Translations under genes and position numbers: made by a program
Notes under the pieces: generated by a model
Database searches by the model: none
Told to the model about the DNA's origin: nothing
Seen by the model: the letters and a program-made list of their open reading frames with translations, nothing else
From: Burkholderiales bacterium
GTDB taxonomy: Bacteria; Pseudomonadota; Gammaproteobacteria; Burkholderiales; Burkholderiaceae_C
Assembly: GCA_028868855.1 (NCBI GenBank)
Contig: JAGWTR010000007.1
Span: 173,298-237,297, forward strand
Length of the DNA: 64,000 bases
Direction: 5' to 3'
Part shown: piece after piece, positions 26,461 through 33,968 of the stretch
Layout: each line of letters starts with the position of its first letter
Position numbering within the stretch: position 1 is the stretch's first letter

Positions 26461-26955
26461 TCACCCCGGAAAGATGAGTCCTGATTTGAATGCCTCAGTC
26501 GCCTCGGTGGCATCCGGGCGGTTCGCACGGGGCGCGCGACGCCACACCGTCGCCTGAAACACCGTCAAACCGTGGGAAAAATGCCACGATTGCACGTCCA
26601 GGGCTGGCTGCTTGGGCAGGCTCGCGGCAGTTTCCAGGTTGTCGCGCAAGGTCCGCGCCATGGCCGACTGCAGCGCCGGCACCTGGGACAGCTCGGTGGC
26701 ATTCAGGTAGCTCACGGCCCAGGTGGCCTCCCCGGCCTGGCACGACAGCAAATGCACCAGCACGCGGGGGCCTGCCTGCCCGGGCAACTGCACGAGTCGG
26801 TCCACTTTGTTGGGCTTGCAAGGAAAGAGGGCTTCCAGGCCCGACGCATCCGGGGGGCGAACCGTGCGCCAATTCAAGGCGGGACTGCAAGCGGCCAACC
26901 CCAGACACAGTGGGATCAACCCTGACAAGCACGTCCAGAAAGGGGGGCGATTCAT
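26461..26955 (-). CDS. Exported lipoprotein, unknown function
   Basis: A 164-residue protein with a lipobox (LIPLCLGLAACSPALNW). The mature part reads LEALFPCKPNKVDRLVQLPG and then a mixed alpha/beta domain ending QATVWRRAPRANRPDATEATEAFKSGLIF. Such proteins are widespread but unnamed in Burkholderiales. I start at MNRPPFW, 33 codons into the open frame, because that gives a proper signal peptide. It is 20 bases upstream of the EIIA gene on the same strand and is divergent from the sensor-like gene. Confidence 0.8.
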   Translation of the reverse strand: MNRPPFWTCLSGLIPLCLGLAACSPALNWRTVRPPDASGLEALFPCKPNKVDRLVQLPGQAGPRVLVHLLSCQAGEATWAVSYLNATELSQVPALQSAMARTLRDNLETAASLPKQPALDVQSWHFSHGLTVFQATVWRRAPRANRPDATEATEAFKSGLIFPG

Positions 26956-27052
26956 GCCGCCATTATCAACAGAGCCCGGCTTTTCACCCAAGCATGGGAT
27001 GGACAGGGCTGCCCACCGATCGGAGACTGGACCCAAACCACGGACCAAGCCC

Positions 27053-28219
27053 ATGAACCTGCCTGAATTCCGCCCCTTGGCCAGCTTCCTCGCTCCTGGG
27101 GCCCCGACTGAGAGCCCGCGCGCGCTGGACGGCGGGGATGCCGAAGCGCCCCCGTGGCACGAACTGCTGGCTCAGGTGGGCCGCGAACTGGCCGAGCCCC
27201 TGACAGTGGCCCTGGAGCGCGTCACCACCCTGGCCGCCACCGGCCGCATTGACCGCAACGGCCTGCGCGCCTTGCGCGACGAGGTGGAACGGGCTCGTCA
27301 GGCAGGCATCTGGTGCCAGCAGATTTCACGCCTGGCCTCGGGGCGCGTGCGCCAGTCGCACGAACGGGTGCACCTGACCCACACGGCACAGAGCGTACTG
27401 GCGCATCGGGCGCGCGAACTGCACACGCGGGGCATCCACATCGTCCAGTCGCTGCAGCCCGTTGAGGTGCAACTCGACGCCTCCATGCTGCATGGTTTGC
27501 TCAACGCCCTGGTTGAGTGGTGGCTGGTTGGCGCGCGTGGCGTGGTCGACGTGCGCATCGACACCCGAGCGTGGCCCGCCAACGGGCGTCTGGTGTGCAA
27601 GTTTCAGCACCGTCCCGCCGATTTGTCGGACGGCCTGCCCGCCGATGCCCCCAACCCGGCACTGGACAGCATGGCCTGGCACTTGCTGGAACAAACCGCG
27701 CATTCGCTAGGGCTGGTCTGCGAGCGCCAGGTTGACAACACACAAGCGCAACTGACGCTGGAATTTCCACGCACCGTCAATGCCCTGATGGAGTCCGAGG
27801 CCAGCCAGGCCCCGGACAGCGGCTTTGGCGACTCCGTCAACTCCAAGCCCTTGGCGGGCAGTCACGTCCTGGTGGTGGCGGCCCGCCGCGACGTGCGCGT
27901 GCTGGTGCGTGAATCCATCAAATCGATGGGCATGGTGGTGGATTTCGTGAACTCGGTGGCCGAGGCGGTGGCCTTCTGTCGTGAGGGCTTGCCCCACGCC
28001 ATCGTCGTCGAGTCCAACTTGCGGAACCAAAAATTCGAGCACCTGGTGACCAGCCTTCGCCATGAAGTGCCCGAGTTCGTGTTCATTGAGTTGCTGGACG
28101 AAGGCAGCACCTTCGAGATTTCCAGCATCAGCCAGACCGGCATGGCCCGGGTGGGCAAGGATGCCGTGGCCACCTCGCTGCCCTCGGCTCTGGTCTACGA
28201 ACTCTCGCGGATCATGTGA
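27053..28219 (+). CDS. Histidine-kinase-like ATPase with degenerate receiver domain
   Basis: A 388-residue soluble protein. Residues about 25-125 form a helical bundle like a dimerisation region (HELLAQVGRELAEPLTVALERVTTLAATG) but no clear phospho-His motif follows. Residues about 125-250 look like a degenerate GHKL ATPase (VQLDASMLHGLLNALVEWWL, LDSMAWHLLEQTAHSLGL). Residues about 265-388 are receiver-like: VLVVAARRDVRVLVRESIKSMGM and AIVVESNL, where the phospho-acceptor Asp position appears to be Glu. It may be a signalling adaptor that no longer takes phosphate. It is divergent from the lipoprotein gene. Confidence 0.65.
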   Translation: MNLPEFRPLASFLAPGAPTESPRALDGGDAEAPPWHELLAQVGRELAEPLTVALERVTTLAATGRIDRNGLRALRDEVERARQAGIWCQQISRLASGRVRQSHERVHLTHTAQSVLAHRARELHTRGIHIVQSLQPVEVQLDASMLHGLLNALVEWWLVGARGVVDVRIDTRAWPANGRLVCKFQHRPADLSDGLPADAPNPALDSMAWHLLEQTAHSLGLVCERQVDNTQAQLTLEFPRTVNALMESEASQAPDSGFGDSVNSKPLAGSHVLVVAARRDVRVLVRESIKSMGMVVDFVNSVAEAVAFCREGLPHAIVVESNLRNQKFEHLVTSLRHEVPEFVFIELLDEGSTFEISSISQTGMARVGKDAVATSLPSALVYELSRIM

Positions 28220-28243
28220 ACGTCGGGCGCGTCTGGGCGCGCC

Positions 28244-28753
28244 CTAGCCTTGCTCGGCCAGCAGCTGGCTCAGTAAAATGTGCAGGGCCGCAAAGTCTGG
28301 CTCGCCGATGTAGCGCTTCACGATTTCACCCTTCTTGTTGATGACCAAGGTGGTGGGCGTGAGTTCGACCGGCCCGAAGGCCTTGGCCAGTTCGCCGGTG
28401 TGGTCCATGGCCACCGTGAATGGCAGTTGTCGGCTTTTGACGTACTCCATGACATAGGCCGGCGGGTCATATTCCATGGCCACGGCCAGCGTCTCAAGAC
28501 CGCGCGCCTTGAACTGTTGATGCGTGGCGATCATCTGGGGCATTTCCTTGATGCAGGTGGCGCAGCTGGTGGCCCAGAAATTAATCAGGGCGACCTTGCC
28601 TTTCAGCTCAGCGGTGCGGTGCTGGCTGCCATCGAGTTGCGTGAAAGCCAGGTCGGGCATGGGTGGTCGGGCATCCCACCAACATCCGGACAGAAACATT
28701 GGCAGTCCCAGCGCGAACAAGGCAAGATGTCGTCTGTTGAAATTCATGGCCAT
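28244..28753 (-). CDS. TlpA-like periplasmic thiol-disulfide oxidoreductase
   Basis: A 169-residue thioredoxin-fold protein. The N-terminal signal ends in a lipobox-like LPMFLSGCWWDARPP. The redox site is WATSCATCIKEMPQM (CATC), followed by the cis-Pro region VELTPTTLVINKKGEIVKRYIGEPDF. It probably reduces or shuffles disulfides in the periplasm. Two ATG codons two apart begin the frame; the first is used. It is divergent from the DUF4197 gene with a gap of about 20 bases and converges on the sensor-like gene. Confidence 0.87.
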   Translation of the reverse strand: MAMNFNRRHLALFALGLPMFLSGCWWDARPPMPDLAFTQLDGSQHRTAELKGKVALINFWATSCATCIKEMPQMIATHQQFKARGLETLAVAMEYDPPAYVMEYVKSRQLPFTVAMDHTGELAKAFGPVELTPTTLVINKKGEIVKRYIGEPDFAALHILLSQLLAEQG

Positions 28754-28773
28754 AGGTCAGAGTGGAGTCGTTG

Positions 28774-29475
28774 ATGCATCGTCGAACCGTATTGTCGTCT
28801 GCCTTGGTGGCTTGGGTGGGTGGCACGTCTTTGTCCCTGCTGACGTACCGTGCCCACGCCGCCGCATTCAGCCAAGCCGATGCCAGTGGCGCCGTTCGCG
28901 CGGCCCTGGAACGGGGCGCCAAGGTGGCGGTTGGCCAATTGGGCAGGGCGGACGGCTTTCTGTCCAACGACAAAATCCGCATCCCCTTGCCAGACGTGCT
29001 GGACAAGGTTGCCCCGCTGTTGCGCACCCTTGGCCGCGGGCGTCAACTCGATGAGTTGGTCACGTCGATGAACCATGCCGCCGAGAACGCCGTCAGTCTG
29101 GCGCTGCCCTTGCTGAACAATGCAATCAAGTCCATGTCGGTGCAAGACGCGCAGCAAATCCTGACCGGGGGTGAGCACTCCGTCACTGATTTCTTTTCGG
29201 CCAGGACGCGCGAGCCTTTGAGCACGCAGTTCATGCCGGTGGTCAGCAAGGCGATGGAAAAATTCTCCCTGGCGCAGCGCTACAACGAGTTGACCAGCAG
29301 GGCCGCCGGCTTGGGTCTGATCAAGGGGCCGCAAGCGGTCACCATCCAGCAGCACGTCACCGGGCGCGCCCTGGATGGACTGTATTTCGTGATCGGCGAA
29401 GAAGAGCGCCGCATCCGCAACGACCCCGTCGGCACCGGCAGCGCCTTGCTTAAGAAGGTGTTTTCGGCGTTGTGA
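28774..29475 (+). CDS. DUF4197 family exported protein
   Basis: A 233-residue protein with a signal peptide (MHRRTVLSSALVAWVGGTSLSL...AHAAAF). The mature part fits DUF4197: ASGAVRAALERGAKVAVGQLGRADGFLSNDKIRIPLPDVLDKV near the start and GALDGLYFVIGEEERRIRNDPVGTGSALLKKVF at the end (the latter is close to the family's IGEEE..IR..P consensus). The ATG at 28774 is preceded by GGAG. Its last 26 bases overlap the end of yhdP on the other strand. Function unknown. Confidence 0.88.
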   Translation: MHRRTVLSSALVAWVGGTSLSLLTYRAHAAAFSQADASGAVRAALERGAKVAVGQLGRADGFLSNDKIRIPLPDVLDKVAPLLRTLGRGRQLDELVTSMNHAAENAVSLALPLLNNAIKSMSVQDAQQILTGGEHSVTDFFSARTREPLSTQFMPVVSKAMEKFSLAQRYNELTSRAAGLGLIKGPQAVTIQQHVTGRALDGLYFVIGEEERRIRNDPVGTGSALLKKVFSAL

Positions 29476-32400
29476 TCGGTGTGCGTTGCACGCGCTCGAC
29501 CTGCGGGTCAACCCATGAGCCGGTGATGTTGAACTCGCGGGTGCTGGCCTCGGCCACCTGTTTGCGCAGCAGAATCTGGGCAATGAATGTGCCCAGCCCA
29601 ATGGCGGGATTGATGGCCGCATAGGCCAGCGAGGCTGTCCCCGCATTGACCTCGGGGACCACAAAGACATGCAGGTTCTGCGTTTCATGCGCCAGATCGG
29701 CACGGCCCTCCATCATCACTACGGCCTGCACCCCGCGCATGCGCAGATTGCGGGTGCTGGCCACGCCTTCCTGAATGGACACGTCGCCGTCGATGGCATC
29801 AAAGGCAAAGCCTTGCTGAAAGACGTCGCGGAAATCCAGCACCAGTCGGCGCGGCAGGGATTGCAGGCTCAGCACGCCCAGCAACTTGGCCATGCCCGGG
29901 TCGACCTTGAGGAATTGGCCTTCGTTGATGGCCACCGCCACATCACCCGTCATGGTGGCCGGGTCGGGCTCTAGCGGCGATCCCATCCACGCGATCTGGC
30001 CCATCAACTTGCCTTTGCCGCCCTTGAGTGTTTGCGCCAGACCCAGGCGGGTCAGCAAACCGCCGGTGTTGGCCAGGTCCAGCGTGAAATCAAACGCCGC
30101 GCGGTGCTTGGGCTTGTTCACGACTTTGCGCCCAGGCTCCTGCATGCCCACGGCAGCGCTGGACACCGCGCCCACCACGGACCAGCTGCCACTGGCGTTG
30201 AGCTGCGCGTCGGCGGACGACATGCGCAATTTGCTGAGGTGCCATTCGGGGTAGCCAACGCCGCCAGCGGGCGCGCCAGCCAGCGGCGCCAATCGATTGA
30301 TGGCCTCGACTTCCAATTTACCCAAGGGCAGGCCGCGCCATTCAAACTGGTCGATGACGATGTCCAGCGCCGGCACCGTCGCGGTCTCCGGGGTCAACAG
30401 CTGCTGGGTGGCCTGTTCTTGCAGCGCCTGTGCCTCGGCGGCCGGCACTGACAGGCGCGACAGGCGGGCCACGATGCGATGACCCGTCGGGCCACTGGCC
30501 AGCGGCGCGGTCTCGGGGCGGATCTCGATCTGGCCAGCCAGTTGCCGGGCTTCCACCTGGGCTCGCCACACATCCGGGGCCGGATGAGCCAAGGTGGCCG
30601 ACACGTCACGCAGACTGCGTTGCTGGTAGCTCAACACGCCAGCACGCAGGGTCAGCGTGTCGGGCAGGAAGTCTTCGACGGGATCACCGTTGCCCCCGCT
30701 GGATGGGGTCTTGATCATGCGGGCCAGTCCCTGCCAGGCGTCCAGGTCCAGTGAGGGCACCGTCACTTGCGCGACCACGCCTTTGGGGGGCAAGGCGGGC
30801 GCGCCCAAGACGCCACCAGCGGCCGCCTGCACCAGGGTCAAGGCACCACGGGTAATCTTGGGCACCTCGGTACTGACATCGCGTCGGTAGTCGGCCCGCA
30901 GCCACGGCATGCCCGAGACACTGGCAGCCTGAGCGCCGCCAAGCTCCACCAGCAAGGCATCCGTGTGGCCTTGCGGGTCATCACTGCGGTGGGTCACCAT
31001 CAAGGGCCAGACATCTTCGGCGCGTTTGTTCAATGGGGCCGGCATGTCCACCGCCAGGCCTTGCAGCGTGGATGCCACTTGAAGCTCCGGCAAGGCCGTG
31101 GCGGTGCTGCCCGGGTCCGTTTTGGGCAGCGCCACCGTCACCCGGACGGCGGTTTGCCCGGACATGCGCTGAGCCAGCTCGGCCAGCGCTGGCCATTCCG
31201 TGGCGGTGCGCATCCCCTCGGCCGAGATCGTGCCCTGGGCCACGAAGCGCGGGGCCCCGCTGGCGTCCTGCTGTCCTTCCACGGTCACCTCTTGGCCCCA
31301 CACCTTGGCCAGGGCCGAAACTTTCAACACCTTTTGGGTGAAGTCGACCTGGCCCCGCACCGCTTTCAGTGTGGGCGCGATGGGGTGCAGGCGCAGGCTG
31401 GCATGGTCGGACTCCGCCAGAACCACGCGCCCCTTCAGGCCCGTGTTGGCGGTGTGGTTCAGCGGAATGTCCAACGCCAATTGCAAGACGCCCGTGCCGG
31501 TGGCTTCGGCCTGGCGCAGCAAATTGCCTGTCCAGAGCCCCACGGGCGAGACGGCCATGTAGCGCAACAGGTCGTTCAATGGCCCCTGCCCCTGACCCTG
31601 AATGACCAAGTGAGGGTCATCGGCGGCTAGATTTTCAATGCGGCCTTGCACATTGTTCAGCGCAAAACTGCCCGTTCCCAAGCCGCCCAGTTGCGCCTTG
31701 GCCCCTTGAATGCGCAGGCGCAGTCCTTCAAATATCAGCTCGCCGTCAAGCCCGGTGAAGGCAGGCCACTGGACGGCAGCAGGCGCGGCTGTCGGCACAT
31801 AGTCCAGGGTCACGTGCTTGGCCGGCACGAGTACCCTGAAGCGCCCGCCTTGATCGTCCTTGAAGGGGAATTTCGCCAGGTCCCCCTTGACCTCGAAACT
31901 GACGTTTTCGCCACGCCCTTCGCGCACCGCCATGCGCACGTAATCACGGGCATGGAAAGGAATGACCGAGGGCAGATAGCGCCAGACGCGGTTGGCCTGC
32001 CCCCAGGCCAGCGTGCCGTCCAACGCCAGCGTCCCAGGAAAACGCGCCGCCGCGCCCGCGCCGGTTCCCGGCCCGGTCTGCCAATGGGCGTCCAGCTGCC
32101 CCTCGGCGTCATCGTTGGTGAAACGGGCCCGCTTGACATCCACCTGCAAGCCCGAAGGCGCGCCCGCCTTGTCTGCCGGCGTGATGCGCCAGCCCACGCT
32201 GGCGTTCATCGTGGTCAGTGGAATGCGCGGCTCCTCAAACGCGCCCGGCAACTCCACCCAACCGCGCGTCACCGCGACCGTGGCCTGTCCACCGCGTTCG
32301 TCGGCATTCAAATCAATGTCAGCCTGTGCCAATCCGGGCCGGCCCAAGCTGGCCGAAGCCGCCCAGCTCAGTCCCTTGATCCGGCCTTTGGCGACGTACT

Positions 32401-33844
32401 GACGCGGCGCATCGGCCGGCCCCTCCCAACGCCATTGCAGCGACTCGCCCACACCCTGAGGCGCCAACTCGGCCAGGGTCTGGCGCATGGACGACGCCAG
32501 CGGCAGCCGGTCCGCCAGACGTGCCAGCAAGGCCAGGTCGAGCCGGTCGGCATCCACGGCACCGCCCACCGTCTGACGCCAGACTTCGCCATTGATCTGC
32601 CCACCCAAGGGGGCATGACGCCACTCCAGATGGGCCGAACTGGCCGGCCAGACCAGCCCATCGGCCATGGTGAAGGCCAGTTCGTTGAGCGCCAGCTGGG
32701 ACAGCGTGCGTTCGTGCTGGGCCACGATGCGCCCACTCAAGTGCGAAAAAGCCAGCGCCTGCAGACCCGCATCCAGCCGCACGCTGACATCCTGAACATC
32801 CAGATCGAGCGCCAAGGCGTTGGGCACGCCGCGCTCGACCGTCAGTTCGGCGCCAATGCGTCCGCGCCCACCCTGCACGTCCACCGGCAAAGCCACATGG
32901 GTACGCAGCGACTGCACATCCGCGTGCGGCAAGCTCACGGCCAGGGTGCCTGACCAGCTCGTCCAGTCGCCAGGCCTGGTCGCACCGCCCAGCCAGCGGC
33001 GCCAAAAGGGCGGCTCCACTGGCGTGGCCGATGCCGCACCAGAGGCCGCACCAGTGGCCGCACGGGCCGGAACTACCGGCTCGGACAGTGTCCACAAAGG
33101 TTGCACCATCTTCGCCTTGACCTCAAAGCGCTGACCAAATTGGGTCGGCGGCGTGGCCTGCAGGCCCAGCTCATGCACCCGTGTGCCCAGCCCGGGCCAC
33201 TCGCGCAAGGACGCATCCACCTGACTCAAGGCCAACGTGGGGGCGTTGCGCATCTCGTCCGTCCAGCGCACAGCCCCTTGGTCAATGCGGATCAGGGGCT
33301 GGGACAGCACCCAGTCCAGCACGCGGCCGCCCATGTCGACCGAAGGCGTGGACGTCAGCTTCAGGCCGGCCACATGAAAGAGGCCCAGTGCGTCCCGGCG
33401 GATCTGCAACTCAGGCCGCACCAGCACCAGCCGATCCAGGCGCATTTCCTTGCGCCATAAGGCGGTGGGCCACAGGGTGCTGGGCGAGATCCGGGCGGTG
33501 ACTTCCGGCAGGCGCAGGGCCACACTGCCGCGCTCGTCCAGCAAGGTCACTTCGCGCAAGGTCAGCACTGGCGACCACCCTTCGGCGCGGCCGGAAACCA
33601 TGCCAATGCGCACGCTCACCCCTAAAGCCTGCGTGGCTTGTTCAGCCACCACGTCACGCCACTGGCCAATCCGGGGCAAAATTTGAAACAACAAGGCCCA
33701 CCACGCCAACGCCGTCATGAACACCAGCAGTCCCAGCGCCAACACGAGCCACCGTCTCAGCGTCCTGCGCGAGCGCGGCTCGCTCACGCTGACAACATCA
33801 GGTTCAACAGGCAAATTGGAAGGCGCAGGAGGGATCGTGGGCAT
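29450..33844 (-). CDS. yhdP: YhdP family AsmA-like envelope protein
   Basis: A very long protein (about 1464 residues) with one N-terminal membrane helix (WLVLALGLLVFMTALAWWALLFQILPRIGQWR) and an extended beta-rich periplasmic body. The start IGQWRDVVAEQATQALGVSVRIGMVSGRAEGWSPVLTLREVTL and the end (AYAAINPAIGLGTFIAQILLRKQVAEASTREFNITGSWVDPQVERV) fit the YhdP/TIGR02099 family. Such AsmA-like proteins are thought to bridge inner and outer membranes for phospholipid movement. The first codon in frame is TTG; I prefer the ATG four codons later. It is divergent from glnE. Confidence 0.92.
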   Translation of the reverse strand: MPTIPPAPSNLPVEPDVVSVSEPRSRRTLRRWLVLALGLLVFMTALAWWALLFQILPRIGQWRDVVAEQATQALGVSVRIGMVSGRAEGWSPVLTLREVTLLDERGSVALRLPEVTARISPSTLWPTALWRKEMRLDRLVLVRPELQIRRDALGLFHVAGLKLTSTPSVDMGGRVLDWVLSQPLIRIDQGAVRWTDEMRNAPTLALSQVDASLREWPGLGTRVHELGLQATPPTQFGQRFEVKAKMVQPLWTLSEPVVPARAATGAASGAASATPVEPPFWRRWLGGATRPGDWTSWSGTLAVSLPHADVQSLRTHVALPVDVQGGRGRIGAELTVERGVPNALALDLDVQDVSVRLDAGLQALAFSHLSGRIVAQHERTLSQLALNELAFTMADGLVWPASSAHLEWRHAPLGGQINGEVWRQTVGGAVDADRLDLALLARLADRLPLASSMRQTLAELAPQGVGESLQWRWEGPADAPRQYVAKGRIKGLSWAASASLGRPGLAQADIDLNADERGGQATVAVTRGWVELPGAFEEPRIPLTTMNASVGWRITPADKAGAPSGLQVDVKRARFTNDDAEGQLDAHWQTGPGTGAGAAARFPGTLALDGTLAWGQANRVWRYLPSVIPFHARDYVRMAVREGRGENVSFEVKGDLAKFPFKDDQGGRFRVLVPAKHVTLDYVPTAAPAAVQWPAFTGLDGELIFEGLRLRIQGAKAQLGGLGTGSFALNNVQGRIENLAADDPHLVIQGQGQGPLNDLLRYMAVSPVGLWTGNLLRQAEATGTGVLQLALDIPLNHTANTGLKGRVVLAESDHASLRLHPIAPTLKAVRGQVDFTQKVLKVSALAKVWGQEVTVEGQQDASGAPRFVAQGTISAEGMRTATEWPALAELAQRMSGQTAVRVTVALPKTDPGSTATALPELQVASTLQGLAVDMPAPLNKRAEDVWPLMVTHRSDDPQGHTDALLVELGGAQAASVSGMPWLRADYRRDVSTEVPKITRGALTLVQAAAGGVLGAPALPPKGVVAQVTVPSLDLDAWQGLARMIKTPSSGGNGDPVEDFLPDTLTLRAGVLSYQQRSLRDVSATLAHPAPDVWRAQVEARQLAGQIEIRPETAPLASGPTGHRIVARLSRLSVPAAEAQALQEQATQQLLTPETATVPALDIVIDQFEWRGLPLGKLEVEAINRLAPLAGAPAGGVGYPEWHLSKLRMSSADAQLNASGSWSVVGAVSSAAVGMQEPGRKVVNKPKHRAAFDFTLDLANTGGLLTRLGLAQTLKGGKGKLMGQIAWMGSPLEPDPATMTGDVAVAINEGQFLKVDPGMAKLLGVLSLQSLPRRLVLDFRDVFQQGFAFDAIDGDVSIQEGVASTRNLRMRGVQAVVMMEGRADLAHETQNLHVFVVPEVNAGTASLAYAAINPAIGLGTFIAQILLRKQVAEASTREFNITGSWVDPQVERVQRTPITTPKTPS

Positions 33845-33968
33845 GAAACAAAGCAATCGTCAATCGGGGCATCAACCTCGTCCTGTTCCCCCCCACTGTC
33901 ACGGCATTGTGGGTACAGTGGCGGGGCCCGATATCTGATAACCCTAGCACAGACCCTCACCCAGGCTC

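Noticed and set aside
30767..32953. Long plus-strand frames opposite yhdP
   Set aside because: GC-driven antisense frames rich in Arg, His, Gly and Gln with no start site; yhdP on the other strand has clear family features.
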